A stretch of 64,000 nt of DNA from Polyangiaceae bacterium (GTDB lineage: Bacteria > Myxococcota_A > Polyangia > Polyangiales > Polyangiaceae). The stretch covers positions 1-64,000 of the forward strand of contig JAICQO010000017.1 in the NCBI GenBank assembly GCA_025937835.1, in the 5' to 3' direction. The position numbers and the translations under genes are program-made. A model generated the notes under the pieces. It was not told the DNA's origin and searched no databases. It was given only the letters and a program-made list of their open reading frames with translations. Shown here in pieces: positions 16,227 through 23,331 of this stretch; the stretch's first letter is position 1; each line of letters begins with the position of its first letter.

Positions 16227-18002
16227 CTAGTCGGCGGCGCGGGCCTCGGCTTCGACCTCGAGCGGATCGAGCTGCACGAGGCGCGGGCGCGGCCGCTCCA
16301 GGCTCTGCTCGCGCCACCACTCGGCGGCGCGCCGCTCGTTCCAGGGCTGGTCGAACTCGAGCGACTCGAGCATATCCTGGAGCTCGCGCGCGGTCTGGGG
16401 CCTGCGGTTCGGGTTCTTGTCGAGGCACGCCATCACCACGGCTTCCAGCGCCTCGTGAACGGGGCGGCCGATCCGACGCGACGGCGGCGCGGGCTTCTGG
16501 TGTGCGTGCATCACCAGCATGTCGTGGAGCTTCGTGGCCTCGAACACCCGCACGCCTGCGAGCAGCCAGTAGGCGACGCAGCCGAGGGCGTAGAGGTCGG
16601 CGCGTGCGTCCACGGGCGACTGGAAGCGCACCATCTCCGGGGCCATCACCGCCGGGGTGCCGATGAAGTGGCGCTCGTCTTCGAGCTCTTCGGCCGTCGG
16701 GTGGCGGTCGAGGACCAGGCCAAAGTCGAGCACCTTGACGAAGTCGTGCTCGCCCCCGAGCGAGCAGACGAAGATGTTGGCGGGCTTCACGTCCCTGTGC
16801 ACGAAGCTGCGTTCGTGCGCCTCGCGCAGCGAATGGCAGGCCTGGATCAGGAGGTACGCAACGCGCTCCGAGCTCTGGGGCCCGTAGCGCTCCACCAGCG
16901 TCTGGAGGTCGATGCCGTCGAGCAGCTCCATCACGTAATAGAAGGCGCCGTCGCGCGTCACGCCGAAGTCGTAGACCTGAATCGTGTGCGGCGAGCTCAG
17001 CGCGGCGGTCGTCTGCACCTCGCGCGTGAACAGCCGCAGGAGCCGCTCGGCTTCACGCGGGCCGTTGCGGATCAGCACCTTGGGGCGGATCAATTTCACG
17101 GCCGCCGGCCGCGCCAGCATGCGGTGGTTCGCGCGCCAGACTTCGGCCATTCCGCCCTCTCCCAGCCGCTCGACCAGGCGGTAGCTGCCCACCTCGCGCG
17201 CCTTCACCACGCGCGCGTTCAGGCGGTGCACCACGCGGGCGATCGAGTGCGCCACGATCGCCGCACAAATCGGCGAAGCCAGCAGCAGCACGAGCTCGCT
17301 CGCGGAGTAGCTGGTCTGGGTGTGCATCATGAACATCGCCAGTGGGTCCATCGCCGCCGCCCCGAGCAGGACCGCGAGCGACTTGGCCTGCGCCGCCGGG
17401 ATCAGGGCGCCGAAAGCCAGGATCGGGATCACCGCCGGCGCCACGTGGCGAGCCAGCTCGCCGGGCGACGAGATTTGCGAGTGCCGCACCAAGCCGAGCA
17501 GCAGCGACAACAGCAGCAGGTACGCACAGCCGAGGTCGGTCACCGATTGCGGCCGGAAGCGCTCCGAGCGCGCGGCCAGAAATAGCAGCACGCTGATCGC
17601 GACCGCGGCGCCGAGCGAGACGGTCGCCGTGTTCACCACCTCGCGAACCTCGGTCTGTTCGCGGTGCAAGAGCCACAGCCCGAACAGATAGGCCGTGAGC
17701 AAGAGCGCGGTGAACCCCGCCATCTTTCCGATCCGCACCACCGACGATTTCAGCAGATCGGCGCCGAGCTCGCGGCGCGCGGCGGCGCGCACCGCCTCCT
17801 TCGTGTCCCAGATGCTGAAATTGAAGAGCGTGGGCGGCCCGGAAGACTCGCCCGCGGCCAAAGCGTCGCTATCGGACTGGCCTGCTCCGCGCTCGGGTAC
17901 GAGCAGCGACTCCGACGATTCGTCGTGCTTCAGCGGTGCGCGGGTCGGGCTCGGCGTCTCGCCTCGCGAGCTTTGGGACTCGGAGCTCGGAACGGCCGCC
18001 AC
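16227..18002 (-). CDS. Ser/Thr protein kinase with N-terminal multi-pass membrane domain
   Basis: A 591-residue kinase with an unusual order: a low-complexity N-terminus (1-55), a hydrophobic region with about five or six TM helices (95-260), and then a cytoplasmic Hanks-type kinase domain (about 273-540). Kinase motifs are the Gly loop LGEGGMAEVW, the Lys in AAVKLI (303), HRDVKPAN, DFG and APE. All catalytic residues are present, so it should be active. The start is GTG. Known: most bacterial Hanks kinases place the kinase domain N-terminal to a single TM. The reversed order suggests that the membrane domain is a sensor. No phosphatase or substrate gene is adjacent; the nearest FHA proteins are encoded elsewhere in the window. 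Confidence 0.9.
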   Translation of the reverse strand: MAAVPSSESQSSRGETPSPTRAPLKHDESSESLLVPERGAGQSDSDALAAGESSGPPTLFNFSIWDTKEAVRAAARRELGADLLKSSVVRIGKMAGFTALLLTAYLFGLWLLHREQTEVREVVNTATVSLGAAVAISVLLFLAARSERFRPQSVTDLGCAYLLLLSLLLGLVRHSQISSPGELARHVAPAVIPILAFGALIPAAQAKSLAVLLGAAAMDPLAMFMMHTQTSYSASELVLLLASPICAAIVAHSIARVVHRLNARVVKAREVGSYRLVERLGEGGMAEVWRANHRMLARPAAVKLIRPKVLIRNGPREAERLLRLFTREVQTTAALSSPHTIQVYDFGVTRDGAFYYVMELLDGIDLQTLVERYGPQSSERVAYLLIQACHSLREAHERSFVHRDVKPANIFVCSLGGEHDFVKVLDFGLVLDRHPTAEELEDERHFIGTPAVMAPEMVRFQSPVDARADLYALGCVAYWLLAGVRVFEATKLHDMLVMHAHQKPAPPSRRIGRPVHEALEAVVMACLDKNPNRRPQTARELQDMLESLEFDQPWNERRAAEWWREQSLERPRPRLVQLDPLEVEAEARAAD

Positions 18003-18020
18003 CCGCGAACCATAGCAGTA

Positions 18021-19091
18021 TCAGTGGCTTCTGAGCACGGCGACGAGCTCGGAATCCAGACGTTCGGGGTTTTGGTACTGCGGGTGGTCGAGGAAACGCG
18101 GCTCGTCCACGCTGATCAGGCCGAAGTCGAGGTTCTTGTAGTTCCAGTAGCTGAACCCGACTCGATGCGCCTCGAGCAGCGCCAAAAAATCCTCCATCCA
18201 GCGGAGCTGGGAGGCGCGGTCGGCCCCGCCCACGAACACGCCGAACTCGTTGCAGATCACCGGCACGCCGAAACGCTCGCGGAACGCGAACACGTCCTCG
18301 AGCTCCTTTTCCATGCGCTGCTTGTCCCACGGTCCCGGATCCAGGGGGTGGCGGTCGACCGTGTTCGGCGGGATCGTGTAATTGCCCGGATAGGGGCGCG
18401 AAACCTGGAACACGTCGCCGGAAAGCCAAGGGGCGTGTTGGTGGGTGAACAACAGCGACGAGTAGAAATGGAAGTTGTAGAGGACGTTGTCGTCCTCGAG
18501 CGGGGTCAGCTTGGGAAACTCGGCCGGGTGGCTCCAGCGGTTCGTGCCGACCACGAGCGTCGAGCGCGGCGCGTAGCGACGAATGTGCTTCGCCATTTCC
18601 GTCTTCACGCGGTCCCAATCCGCCGAGTCTTCGGCGACGGGCTCGTTCAGGATCTCCAGCAGCACTCGCGGATTTTCACCGTAGCGCTCGGCCAGCACTG
18701 CCCACACCCGCTTGGCGCGCTCCCGGGTTGCCGTATCCACGAAGAAGCGCTGGGGCCCGTGACCACCGGCGTGGAAGTCGTGTCCGGGGCATTTGTGCAG
18801 GTCGAACATCACGTCCAGGCCCGCCTGGTTGAGCTCGGCGATGGCGCGATCGAGCTGCTCGAGACGCCGAGCGCGGGGGCTCAGCTCTTCGGCGTCGAAC
18901 ACGTTGAAGTAGTCCACGGGCAGGCGCACGTGATCGAAACCCCAGGCCGAAATCCGCCGGAAGTCCTCGAGGCCGAGGAACGACTCCAGATGAGCTTCCT
19001 CGCCGCTGAAATGGTCGGGGTTGTTACCTTGAATGGCGTCGATCTGGCTGAACCAACCGCCGAGATTTACGCCGCGGAGTCGCTTGGTCAT
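18021..19091 (-). CDS. Glycoside hydrolase family 5 (cellulase-like)
   Basis: A 356-residue GH5 TIM-barrel enzyme. Visible motifs are RGVNLGGWFSQ at the start, GFDHVRLPVDY near 51-61, LDVMFDLHKCPGHDFH, the acid/base Glu150 in LLEILNEP and the nucleophile Glu282 in VICNEFGVF. It has neither a signal peptide nor a carbohydrate-binding module, so the enzyme appears cytoplasmic. Substrate cannot be told from sequence; endoglucanase, exo-glucanase and mannanase activities all occur in GH5. It is divergent from the downstream lipoprotein gene, with only 51 nt between the two start codons, most of it a heptamer repeat. Confidence 0.88.
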   Translation of the reverse strand: MTKRLRGVNLGGWFSQIDAIQGNNPDHFSGEEAHLESFLGLEDFRRISAWGFDHVRLPVDYFNVFDAEELSPRARRLEQLDRAIAELNQAGLDVMFDLHKCPGHDFHAGGHGPQRFFVDTATRERAKRVWAVLAERYGENPRVLLEILNEPVAEDSADWDRVKTEMAKHIRRYAPRSTLVVGTNRWSHPAEFPKLTPLEDDNVLYNFHFYSSLLFTHQHAPWLSGDVFQVSRPYPGNYTIPPNTVDRHPLDPGPWDKQRMEKELEDVFAFRERFGVPVICNEFGVFVGGADRASQLRWMEDFLALLEAHRVGFSYWNYKNLDFGLISVDEPRFLDHPQYQNPERLDSELVAVLRSH

Positions 19092-19113
19092 GGGGGGTAC
19101 CGGGGTGAGCCGC

Positions 19114-19141
19114 TATCAGGTATCAGGTATCGGGTATCAGG
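19114..19141. repeat. Four tandem heptamers TATCAGG abutting a start codon
   Basis: Four contiguous 7-bp units occupy 19114-19141: TATCAGG, TATCAGG, TATCGGG, TATCAGG. They fill the space between the GH5 start (19091) and the lipoprotein ATG (19143) and end one base before that ATG, so they occupy its ribosome-binding region. Copy-number change would alter the shared promoter or leader spacing of both genes. Confidence 0.9.
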
Positions 19142-19142
19142 C

Positions 19143-20180
19143 ATGCGGAAATTGGGCTTCGGCGCCGTTTTGAGCTGCGGGGTGCTCGTCCTCGGGTGCG
19201 AGGTGCCGCTCGACACCCCGCCCGAAGACCCCGCGGGCGACGAACGGTTCGGCCGCGCCGCTCCGCGCTGCACCGTCGAGGGCAGCGTCCCGATCGGATT
19301 TTCGCTCGACTACCCCGAGGGCACTTACCTGATCGCAGCCGACGCGGGCCAGGGCGTGCCGCTCGAGCCGGACGCGGAGCCCTGCACCGCCCTGGGCGGC
19401 ATCCTCAGCGGCGAAACGCCCGTGGTGCCGCTGCTCGAGCTCACCGAGCAGGAGCTCGAGCAAGGTGTCGAGACGCCCGACGGCTACGAGATGCAGCTCG
19501 TGCCGCGAAGCGGCCTGGTCGCGGATGGTGTGGGCTACGTGTTCTACGAGAAGCTTCTGGCGCGTGGCCTGTTCGACGTGCTTCGGATCGGTGTCGGCGT
19601 CGCGCGGCTTCCGTTCGGAGCGCCCGCAGAGCGCCTCGAGGTCGGACGCTACGCGAGCGAGCCGACGTTGCTGTGGATCGACTCGCGGCCGGGGCGTGCG
19701 TCGAGCGCGGTGCTCGGCGACGACGGCTTCGCGTACGTCTACACCACCGTCACCGAGGACTGGGCTCGGGTCGCCTACGTCGCCCGCGTACCGATCGACT
19801 CGATCGCGGACGCTTCCGCTTACGAGTACCGGAGCGACGACGACGAGTGGGAAGACAGCTTCGACGCCGCCCGACCGCTGCTGGTCGGCATGGCCTCGTT
19901 GTCGGTGATCAAGCTCGCATCGCTCGACCGCTACGCGTTCGTGTTCCCGGGGTTTCTCTCGAACTCGGTGTACGGCAAGATCGCCGACACACCGCTCGGT
20001 CCGTTCGGCGACACGACGCTGCTCTTCCAGGGTGAAAGCCCGGAAGAGCTCTGGATCAGCAACGTCGCGGCGCACGGCCTGTTCGGAGTCGGTAGCGAGC
20101 GGCGCTTCCTCGCGAGCTACTTCACCGATCCGGAGAAATCACCGGCCGGCATCCGGTTCGTGGACGTGGCGCTGCGCTGA
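19143..20180 (+). CDS. Lipoprotein, possibly beta-propeller (DUF4185/GH43-like)
   Basis: A 345-residue predicted lipoprotein: signal peptide with lipobox VLGC at about residue 19, then an acidic, beta-rich mature region. Recurring short strands (for example VGYVFYEKLL, LLWIDSRPG, FAYVYTTVTEDWARVAYVARVP, YAFVFPGF and RRFLASYF) separated by Asp/Glu-rich loops look like the blades of a five-bladed propeller such as DUF4185 proteins. This is a visual impression, not a verified match. The in-frame ATG at 19143 is chosen because the signal peptide follows immediately, although the frame stays open upstream. Neighbouring GH5 might suggest a sugar-related role, but the genes are divergent. Confidence 0.6.
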   Translation: MRKLGFGAVLSCGVLVLGCEVPLDTPPEDPAGDERFGRAAPRCTVEGSVPIGFSLDYPEGTYLIAADAGQGVPLEPDAEPCTALGGILSGETPVVPLLELTEQELEQGVETPDGYEMQLVPRSGLVADGVGYVFYEKLLARGLFDVLRIGVGVARLPFGAPAERLEVGRYASEPTLLWIDSRPGRASSAVLGDDGFAYVYTTVTEDWARVAYVARVPIDSIADASAYEYRSDDDEWEDSFDAARPLLVGMASLSVIKLASLDRYAFVFPGFLSNSVYGKIADTPLGPFGDTTLLFQGESPEELWISNVAAHGLFGVGSERRFLASYFTDPEKSPAGIRFVDVALR

Positions 20181-20206
20181 GGGGGGCGCTAGTCTCGGCC
20201 GCAATG

Positions 20207-20572
20207 GTGCGTCGTGACGCGACGGAAGGATTGACCCCGGGAGGGGGAGGTTCGTCCGGAGCTCGCTGCGCTTGTCCAGCGGGTGAGAGTCCCGTCCCGG
20301 TAAGCATCGGTGCGCCGGGTAGCAGGTCCCAGGTATCGGAGGGAGACCTCCGTGCCCGAGCGGGACGTCAAAAGCCCGTGAGGCAGCGAGAGCTCCGCCG
20401 CGGGGAGCAAGTACGCGGGCCGCAACCTGAAGTGAAGCCTGCAGCCTCGACAGAGGAACAATCCGGGAACGAGAGACCACCGGTAAGCCGTATGCGGGAA
20501 ATCCGCACGCACGGTTTGAAAGGGGGTCTTGCTCTCTTTCCCCTCGCTCACGCGAGGAAAGGATAGAAGGAT
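20207..20572 (+). ncRNA. ORF-less miniature group II intron-like RNA
   Basis: Structured RNA element of about 366 nt with no coding potential. The 5' end is GTGCG (20207-20211), the group II intron 5' consensus. A domain I-like part holds a CGGG/CCCG hairpin with loop TGAGAGT (20280-20294), a CGGAGG-GAGA-CCTCCG hairpin with a GNRA loop (20337-20352), and a CTGAAGTGAAGCC...GAGGAACA tract like domain I of bacterial introns. A domain V match lies at about 20485-20518: AGCCGT, then TGCGG, GAAA, CCGCA and the bulged ACGCACGGTTT strand, with the catalytic AGC triad at 20486-20488. A domain VI-like stem is at 20531-20560. Domains II-IV and any reverse transcriptase are missing or vestigial. It ends just upstream of the pirin ATG, supplying its Shine-Dalgarno GAAGGA. 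The 3' end is approximate. Confidence 0.7.
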
Positions 20573-20578
20573 CCACCA

Positions 20579-21601
20579 ATGGCTTCCGTCGTGCTGGCGA
20601 CCCGGCCGCTCGGGTTTCCGTGGCCTACCTCAGATCCGTTCCTGTTTTGCGTGCATCACGACGATGCATACCCGGAGGGTGATGATCGGCTGGCGCCGCG
20701 GGCGTCCCTCGCCGGCCGCAACCTGGGTCAGGATTTCGAGGGCAAGGACGGCTTCCGCATGTACCACGGGCGCGTCGTGCCCGGCTTCCCCCAGCACCCG
20801 CACCGCGGCTTCGAAACCGTGACGATCGTGCGCAGCGGCTTCATCGACCACTCCGACTCGCTCGGAGCGACGGCGCGCTTCGGACGCGGAGACGTGCAGT
20901 GGCTGACCGCCGGCGGCGGCATCGTCCACTCGGAGATGTTTCCGCTGCTCGAGCGCGATCGGCCGAACCCGCTGGAGCTGTTCCAGATCTGGCTGAACCT
21001 GCCGGCGTCGGACAAGCTCGTCGCTCCCCATTTCGCGATGTTGTGGAACGAGGCCGTGCCTCGGCTGCGCGCCGTGGACGCCGCCGGAAAGGCCACCGAG
21101 GTCGCGGTGATCGCCGGGCAGCTCGCCGACCACCGCCCGCCCGCGCCGCCGCCCCACTCCTGGGCGTCCCGGCCGGATAGCGACGTCGCGATCTGGTCGA
21201 TCCGTATGGATCCCGGCGCGCGCTGGGTGCTCCCGCGCGCTGCCAGCGAGGAGACGCTGCGCACGCTCTATTTCTTCAGGGGCGACGCGCTGTCCGTCGA
21301 GGGCGAGCCTTTCTCGAGTCACCGAGCGATCGCCGTCGAGGCCTCGCGGGACATCACCCTCGAGGCGGGGTCGGAGGCGGTCGAGATCCTGGTGCTGCAG
21401 GGCAGGCCGATCGGCGAACCGGTGACCGCCCACGGCCCCTTCGTGATGAACACGCACCAGGAGATCCAACAGGCCATCGCCGACTATCAGCGCACCCGCT
21501 TCGGCGGTTGGCCCTGGCCCGACGACGCGCCCGTTCATGGACGGGACGCCGGCCGGTTCGCCAGGCATGCCGATGGCCGGATCGAGCGCAAAGACGGGTA
21601 G
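20579..21601 (+). CDS. Pirin-family cupin protein
   Basis: A 340-residue bicupin of the pirin family. The N-terminal cupin has the metal-ligand motif FPQHPHRGFETVTIVRSG and a GDVQWLTAGGGIVHSEM segment, with the expected His and Glu ligands. The C-terminal cupin is shorter (TLYFFRGDALSVEG, IEVLVLQGRPIGEPV-type strand) and ends in NTHQEIQQAIADYQRTRFGGWPW, the pirin C-terminal signature. Known: pirins bind iron and some have quercetinase or redox-sensor activity. Here the substrate is unknown. The ATG at 20579 has GAAGGA 8-13 nt upstream, which lies in the tail of the group II-like RNA, so translation may depend on that RNA. Confidence 0.9.
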   Translation: MASVVLATRPLGFPWPTSDPFLFCVHHDDAYPEGDDRLAPRASLAGRNLGQDFEGKDGFRMYHGRVVPGFPQHPHRGFETVTIVRSGFIDHSDSLGATARFGRGDVQWLTAGGGIVHSEMFPLLERDRPNPLELFQIWLNLPASDKLVAPHFAMLWNEAVPRLRAVDAAGKATEVAVIAGQLADHRPPAPPPHSWASRPDSDVAIWSIRMDPGARWVLPRAASEETLRTLYFFRGDALSVEGEPFSSHRAIAVEASRDITLEAGSEAVEILVLQGRPIGEPVTAHGPFVMNTHQEIQQAIADYQRTRFGGWPWPDDAPVHGRDAGRFARHADGRIERKDG

Positions 21602-21903
21602 GGGGAGACCTTCGAGAAACAATTCTCTGTTATGTCCCGCCCGCGCTATTTGATGTCCCGCCCGCCCACCCCCACCGGAATCCTCCTCGGGGGCGCATCG
21701 CCCCCGCGCCCCCAACGCGACTCGCTCCGCTCCTCGCGGGCTCGGCTTTGCCTCGCCAGGTTTGACTTCAAGCGATGAGGCTGCTGGCTCGAGTATGAGC
21801 CCTTAGCCAAGACGAGCGGCCCTCCAAAAAATCCTTCCGTCTTCCTGTCTTCCCGTCTTCCTGTTGCATTCCGCCCGCTGCATCCCTCGCCCCCCTGCAT
21901 CCT
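21602..21903. other. Intergenic stretch with short direct repeats
   Basis: No gene is seen in these 302 bases. They hold a weak hairpin just after the pirin stop (GAGAA/TTCTC, 21614-21627), a 13-bp direct repeat ATGTCCCGCCCGC (21632-21644 and 21653-21665), and a pyrimidine-rich tandem of about four CTTCC(C/T)GT units at 21833-21864, roughly 40 nt upstream of the pyruvate kinase start. No clear sigma-70 promoter boxes were recognised; the pyk promoter presumably lies here. Confidence 0.5.
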
Positions 21904-23331
21904 ATGCGTGAACCCTACCGATACACGAAGATCATCGCGACCATCGGTCCCGCGACCGAGAGCGAAGAACGCCTGGCCCAGCTGATCACGGGCGGCGTAG
22001 ACCTGATCCGCCTGAACATGGCCCATGGGACGGGGGAGTGGGCCGCCGCCCTGATCAAGCGCGTGCGCGAGGTGTCGAATCGCGTCGGGCGGCAGGTGGC
22101 CGTGATGATGGACGTGAAGGGGCCCGAGATCCGAACCGCGCCCGTTTCGGAGCCGATCGAGCTTCAGGTCGGGGACGCCTTCGAGTTCTACACCGATGCC
22201 CCGACGCCCGGCGTGCGCGGCGTGGGCGTGAACTACCCGGGTCTGCCCGACGACGTCAGCGTCGGATCCACGGTGCTGGTCGACAGCGGGTTGATGCGGC
22301 TCGAGGTGATCGACAAGGACGCGAGCCACGTGCGCTGTCGCGTGCTCACGGCAGGCAAGCTGGGCTCCCGCCGGCACGTGAACCTGCCCGGCATCGAGGT
22401 CAATCTGCCGGCGCTCACGGAGAAGGACGAGCGCGACATACGCTCCGGCGTGGCGGCGGGTATGGATTTCGTCGCGCTCTCTTTCGTGAGGAAGAGCGAA
22501 GACATCGCGAGCCTGCAATCGCTCTTGAAGCGGCTCGGCTCGCGCGCGCGGATCATCGCCAAGATCGAGGATCAGAGCGGGATCCGCAACCTGAAGGAGA
22601 TCGTCAAGGCCTCCGACGCCGTGATGGTCGCGCGCGGTGACCTCGGGATCGAGATCGACTACCACACGCTGCCGCTGGTCCAGACGCGGATCGTCGAGCT
22701 GTGCCTGGCCGAGGGCAAACCGGTGATCATCGCCACGCACCTGCTCGAATCGATGATCCTCGCCCCGATGCCGACGCGCGCGGAGATTTCCGACGTGTCG
22801 ACGGCGGTGCGGGAGCGGGCCGACGCGGTGATGCTCTCGGGCGAGACCACGACCGGGCTCTACCCGCTCGAATGCGTGGACGTGATGAAGAACATCATCC
22901 GCACCATCGAGCCGACCGAACGCCGCGGCATCAACGAGACGATCCAGCTCCGTGAGCCGAAGGCCAAGATGCTGCGCTCCGCTGCAGGGCTCGCCCAAGA
23001 GCTCGGTCGCTCCGGGATCGTGGTCTTCACGCGCAGCGGGTTCCTGGCGCACACGCTGGCCGCCCTGCGCGCCGTCGGCGTACCGCTGTACGCGTTCACG
23101 GACGACGACGTCGTGTTCCGGCAGCTACTCCTGGCTTGGGGCGTGGAGCCGTTCTTGATGCCGTTCTCGAACGACCCCGAGGAGACGATCCAGAGCGCGC
23201 TCGCCTACCTGAAGCGCGCCGAGTGGTGCGCCGAGGGCACCTGGCTGGTGTTCATCACCAACGCCCTCGCGCACGGCAAGGTCATCGATACGCTGCAGAT
23301 CCGGCAGATCGACCGCAGTATCGCGGGTTAA
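21904..23331 (+). CDS. pyk: Pyruvate kinase
   Basis: A 475-residue glycolytic enzyme that converts phosphoenolpyruvate and ADP to pyruvate and ATP. It starts with TKIIATIGPAT, followed by LNMAHGTGEW (substrate Arg/Asn region), VMMDVKGPEIRT, and the Mg/K-binding IIAKIEDQSGIRN and MVARGDLGIEI segments. The catalytic Lys lies in AKIE. A C-terminal domain with DAVMLSGETTTGLYPLE follows. Length is normal. The ATG at 21904 has no strong Shine-Dalgarno. Its stop TAA shares the palindrome TTAA (23328-23331) with the convergent protease gene. Confidence 0.97.
   Translation: MREPYRYTKIIATIGPATESEERLAQLITGGVDLIRLNMAHGTGEWAAALIKRVREVSNRVGRQVAVMMDVKGPEIRTAPVSEPIELQVGDAFEFYTDAPTPGVRGVGVNYPGLPDDVSVGSTVLVDSGLMRLEVIDKDASHVRCRVLTAGKLGSRRHVNLPGIEVNLPALTEKDERDIRSGVAAGMDFVALSFVRKSEDIASLQSLLKRLGSRARIIAKIEDQSGIRNLKEIVKASDAVMVARGDLGIEIDYHTLPLVQTRIVELCLAEGKPVIIATHLLESMILAPMPTRAEISDVSTAVRERADAVMLSGETTTGLYPLECVDVMKNIIRTIEPTERRGINETIQLREPKAKMLRSAAGLAQELGRSGIVVFTRSGFLAHTLAALRAVGVPLYAFTDDDVVFRQLLLAWGVEPFLMPFSNDPEETIQSALAYLKRAEWCAEGTWLVFITNALAHGKVIDTLQIRQIDRSIAG

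Noticed and set aside
17664-20180. 838-residue plus-strand frame that includes the lipoprotein
   Set aside because: Only the part after ATG 19143 has a signal peptide and protein-like sequence; the earlier part is antisense to the kinase and GH5.
20280-20352. Possible cobalamin riboswitch (GGGTGAGAGTCCC and GGAGACCT look B12-box-like)
   Set aside because: The conserved B12 box and the usual spacing are missing, while a domain V match downstream fits a group II element better; the neighbouring genes are not cobalamin-related.
20204-20566. 120-codon frame through the group II-like element
   Set aside because: The region is explained by RNA structure; the translated sequence is low-complexity and resembles frames commonly mispredicted inside group II introns.
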